A stretch of DNA of 64,000 nucleotides from assembly GCF_947242115.1 (NCBI RefSeq), contig NC_074725.1:9276011-9340010 (forward strand), given 5' to 3'. A program made the translations under genes and the position numbers. A model generated the notes under the pieces. That model was not told the origin of the DNA and did no database searches. It saw only the letters and a program-made list of their open reading frames with translations. Within the stretch, counting starts at the first letter, position 1. Each line of letters starts with the position of its first letter. The DNA comes from Biomphalaria glabrata (taxonomy: Eukaryota > Mollusca > Gastropoda > Planorbidae). Positions 63,604-64,000 of the stretch are shown here, piece by piece.

Positions 63604-64000
63604 CTGTAATTTAAAATAAAAATATTTATATTTTTCTATTTAAATGACAGCTACTCAATAAGTAACAAGAAAAAAAAATCCTTTAAAAAAAAAAAAAAAG
63701 CCCTTCCAAAGGGGAAGGAGTCCTCCCTTAAAACTATATCACTTAATAATGTACGGCGTTGTTTTCCGTTATTCGATATCAAATACATTATTAATTACCA
63801 ACAATTAATAGACAAGTTATATATGTTTATTATTGAGTCATGTTTTGTTAGATACAATAAATAATTGTTTTAAGTATCAACTTGATGGGAGAATGGGTGT
63901 GAGAGAGATAGTGTTAACAATTATTTAAAGGAACTAAACCCAACAAATTTAGCAATAGCATACCCTTAGTGGTATCAAATTGTGCGAAGTATCAACTTGA
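63604..64000 (-). other. Intron-like sequence upstream of the paralogous exon
   Basis: Contains a repeat family C copy from about 63,770 (CATGTTTTGTTAGATACAAT). No further exon was found before the window ends. Confidence 0.4.

Overview
This is a window of animal nuclear DNA, AT-rich and crowded with repeats, with short exons in long introns. tRNA-headed SINEs, hAT-type DNA transposons, Jockey/CR1-like LINE tails and many minisatellites suggest a mollusc, most likely a freshwater pulmonate snail of the planorbid type (Biomphalaria/Bulinus). That identification is inference from repeat style, not from a database match. There are no bacterial-type operons, rRNA genes or functional tRNA genes.

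The main result is one minus-strand host gene covering most of the window. Joining splice sites by eye gives 15 coding exons from 52,040 (ATG) down to 1,416 (TAA). Every exon junction agrees in phase, and the lengths sum to 2,979 nt (992 residues plus stop). The protein starts with a basic, low-complexity region, then a divergent MYND-like zinc finger (about residues 130-170), then a long conserved-looking region I do not recognise, a Pro/Lys-rich stretch and an acidic tail. A candidate noncoding first exon and GC-box promoter lie near 53.1-53.2 kb. A diverged copy of its fourth coding exon lies on the same strand at 63.3-63.6 kb, which suggests a tandem paralogue running out of the window.

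The introns hold almost everything else. Intron 5 (18.8-38.8 kb) has a 4.0-kb segment repeated in tandem about 2.4 times (22.77-32.30 kb). Each repeat carries a short non-autonomous LTR element and a 30-bp minisatellite. Intron 5 also holds a hAT transposon remnant, LINE tails, a 19-bp CRE-like array and a 26-bp array. Intron 6 holds a 1.5-kb, 25-bp-period array with higher-order structure. Intron 7 holds a 46-bp array. Intron 4 holds a 30-bp array split by a 700-bp hAT-type insertion with a perfect 8-bp target duplication.

Upstream of the gene, 53.7-55.3 kb holds a 5'-truncated LINE with a C-terminal C2H2 knuckle. A whole-looking, very young Ty3-like LTR retrotransposon (56,134-62,187) sits inside an older LINE tail, flanked by the 4-bp duplication ATAC. 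Its Gag begins with a SAP-like domain that is also found in the small LTR elements of intron 5, and both use a tRNA-Leu-type primer site, so they look like relatives.
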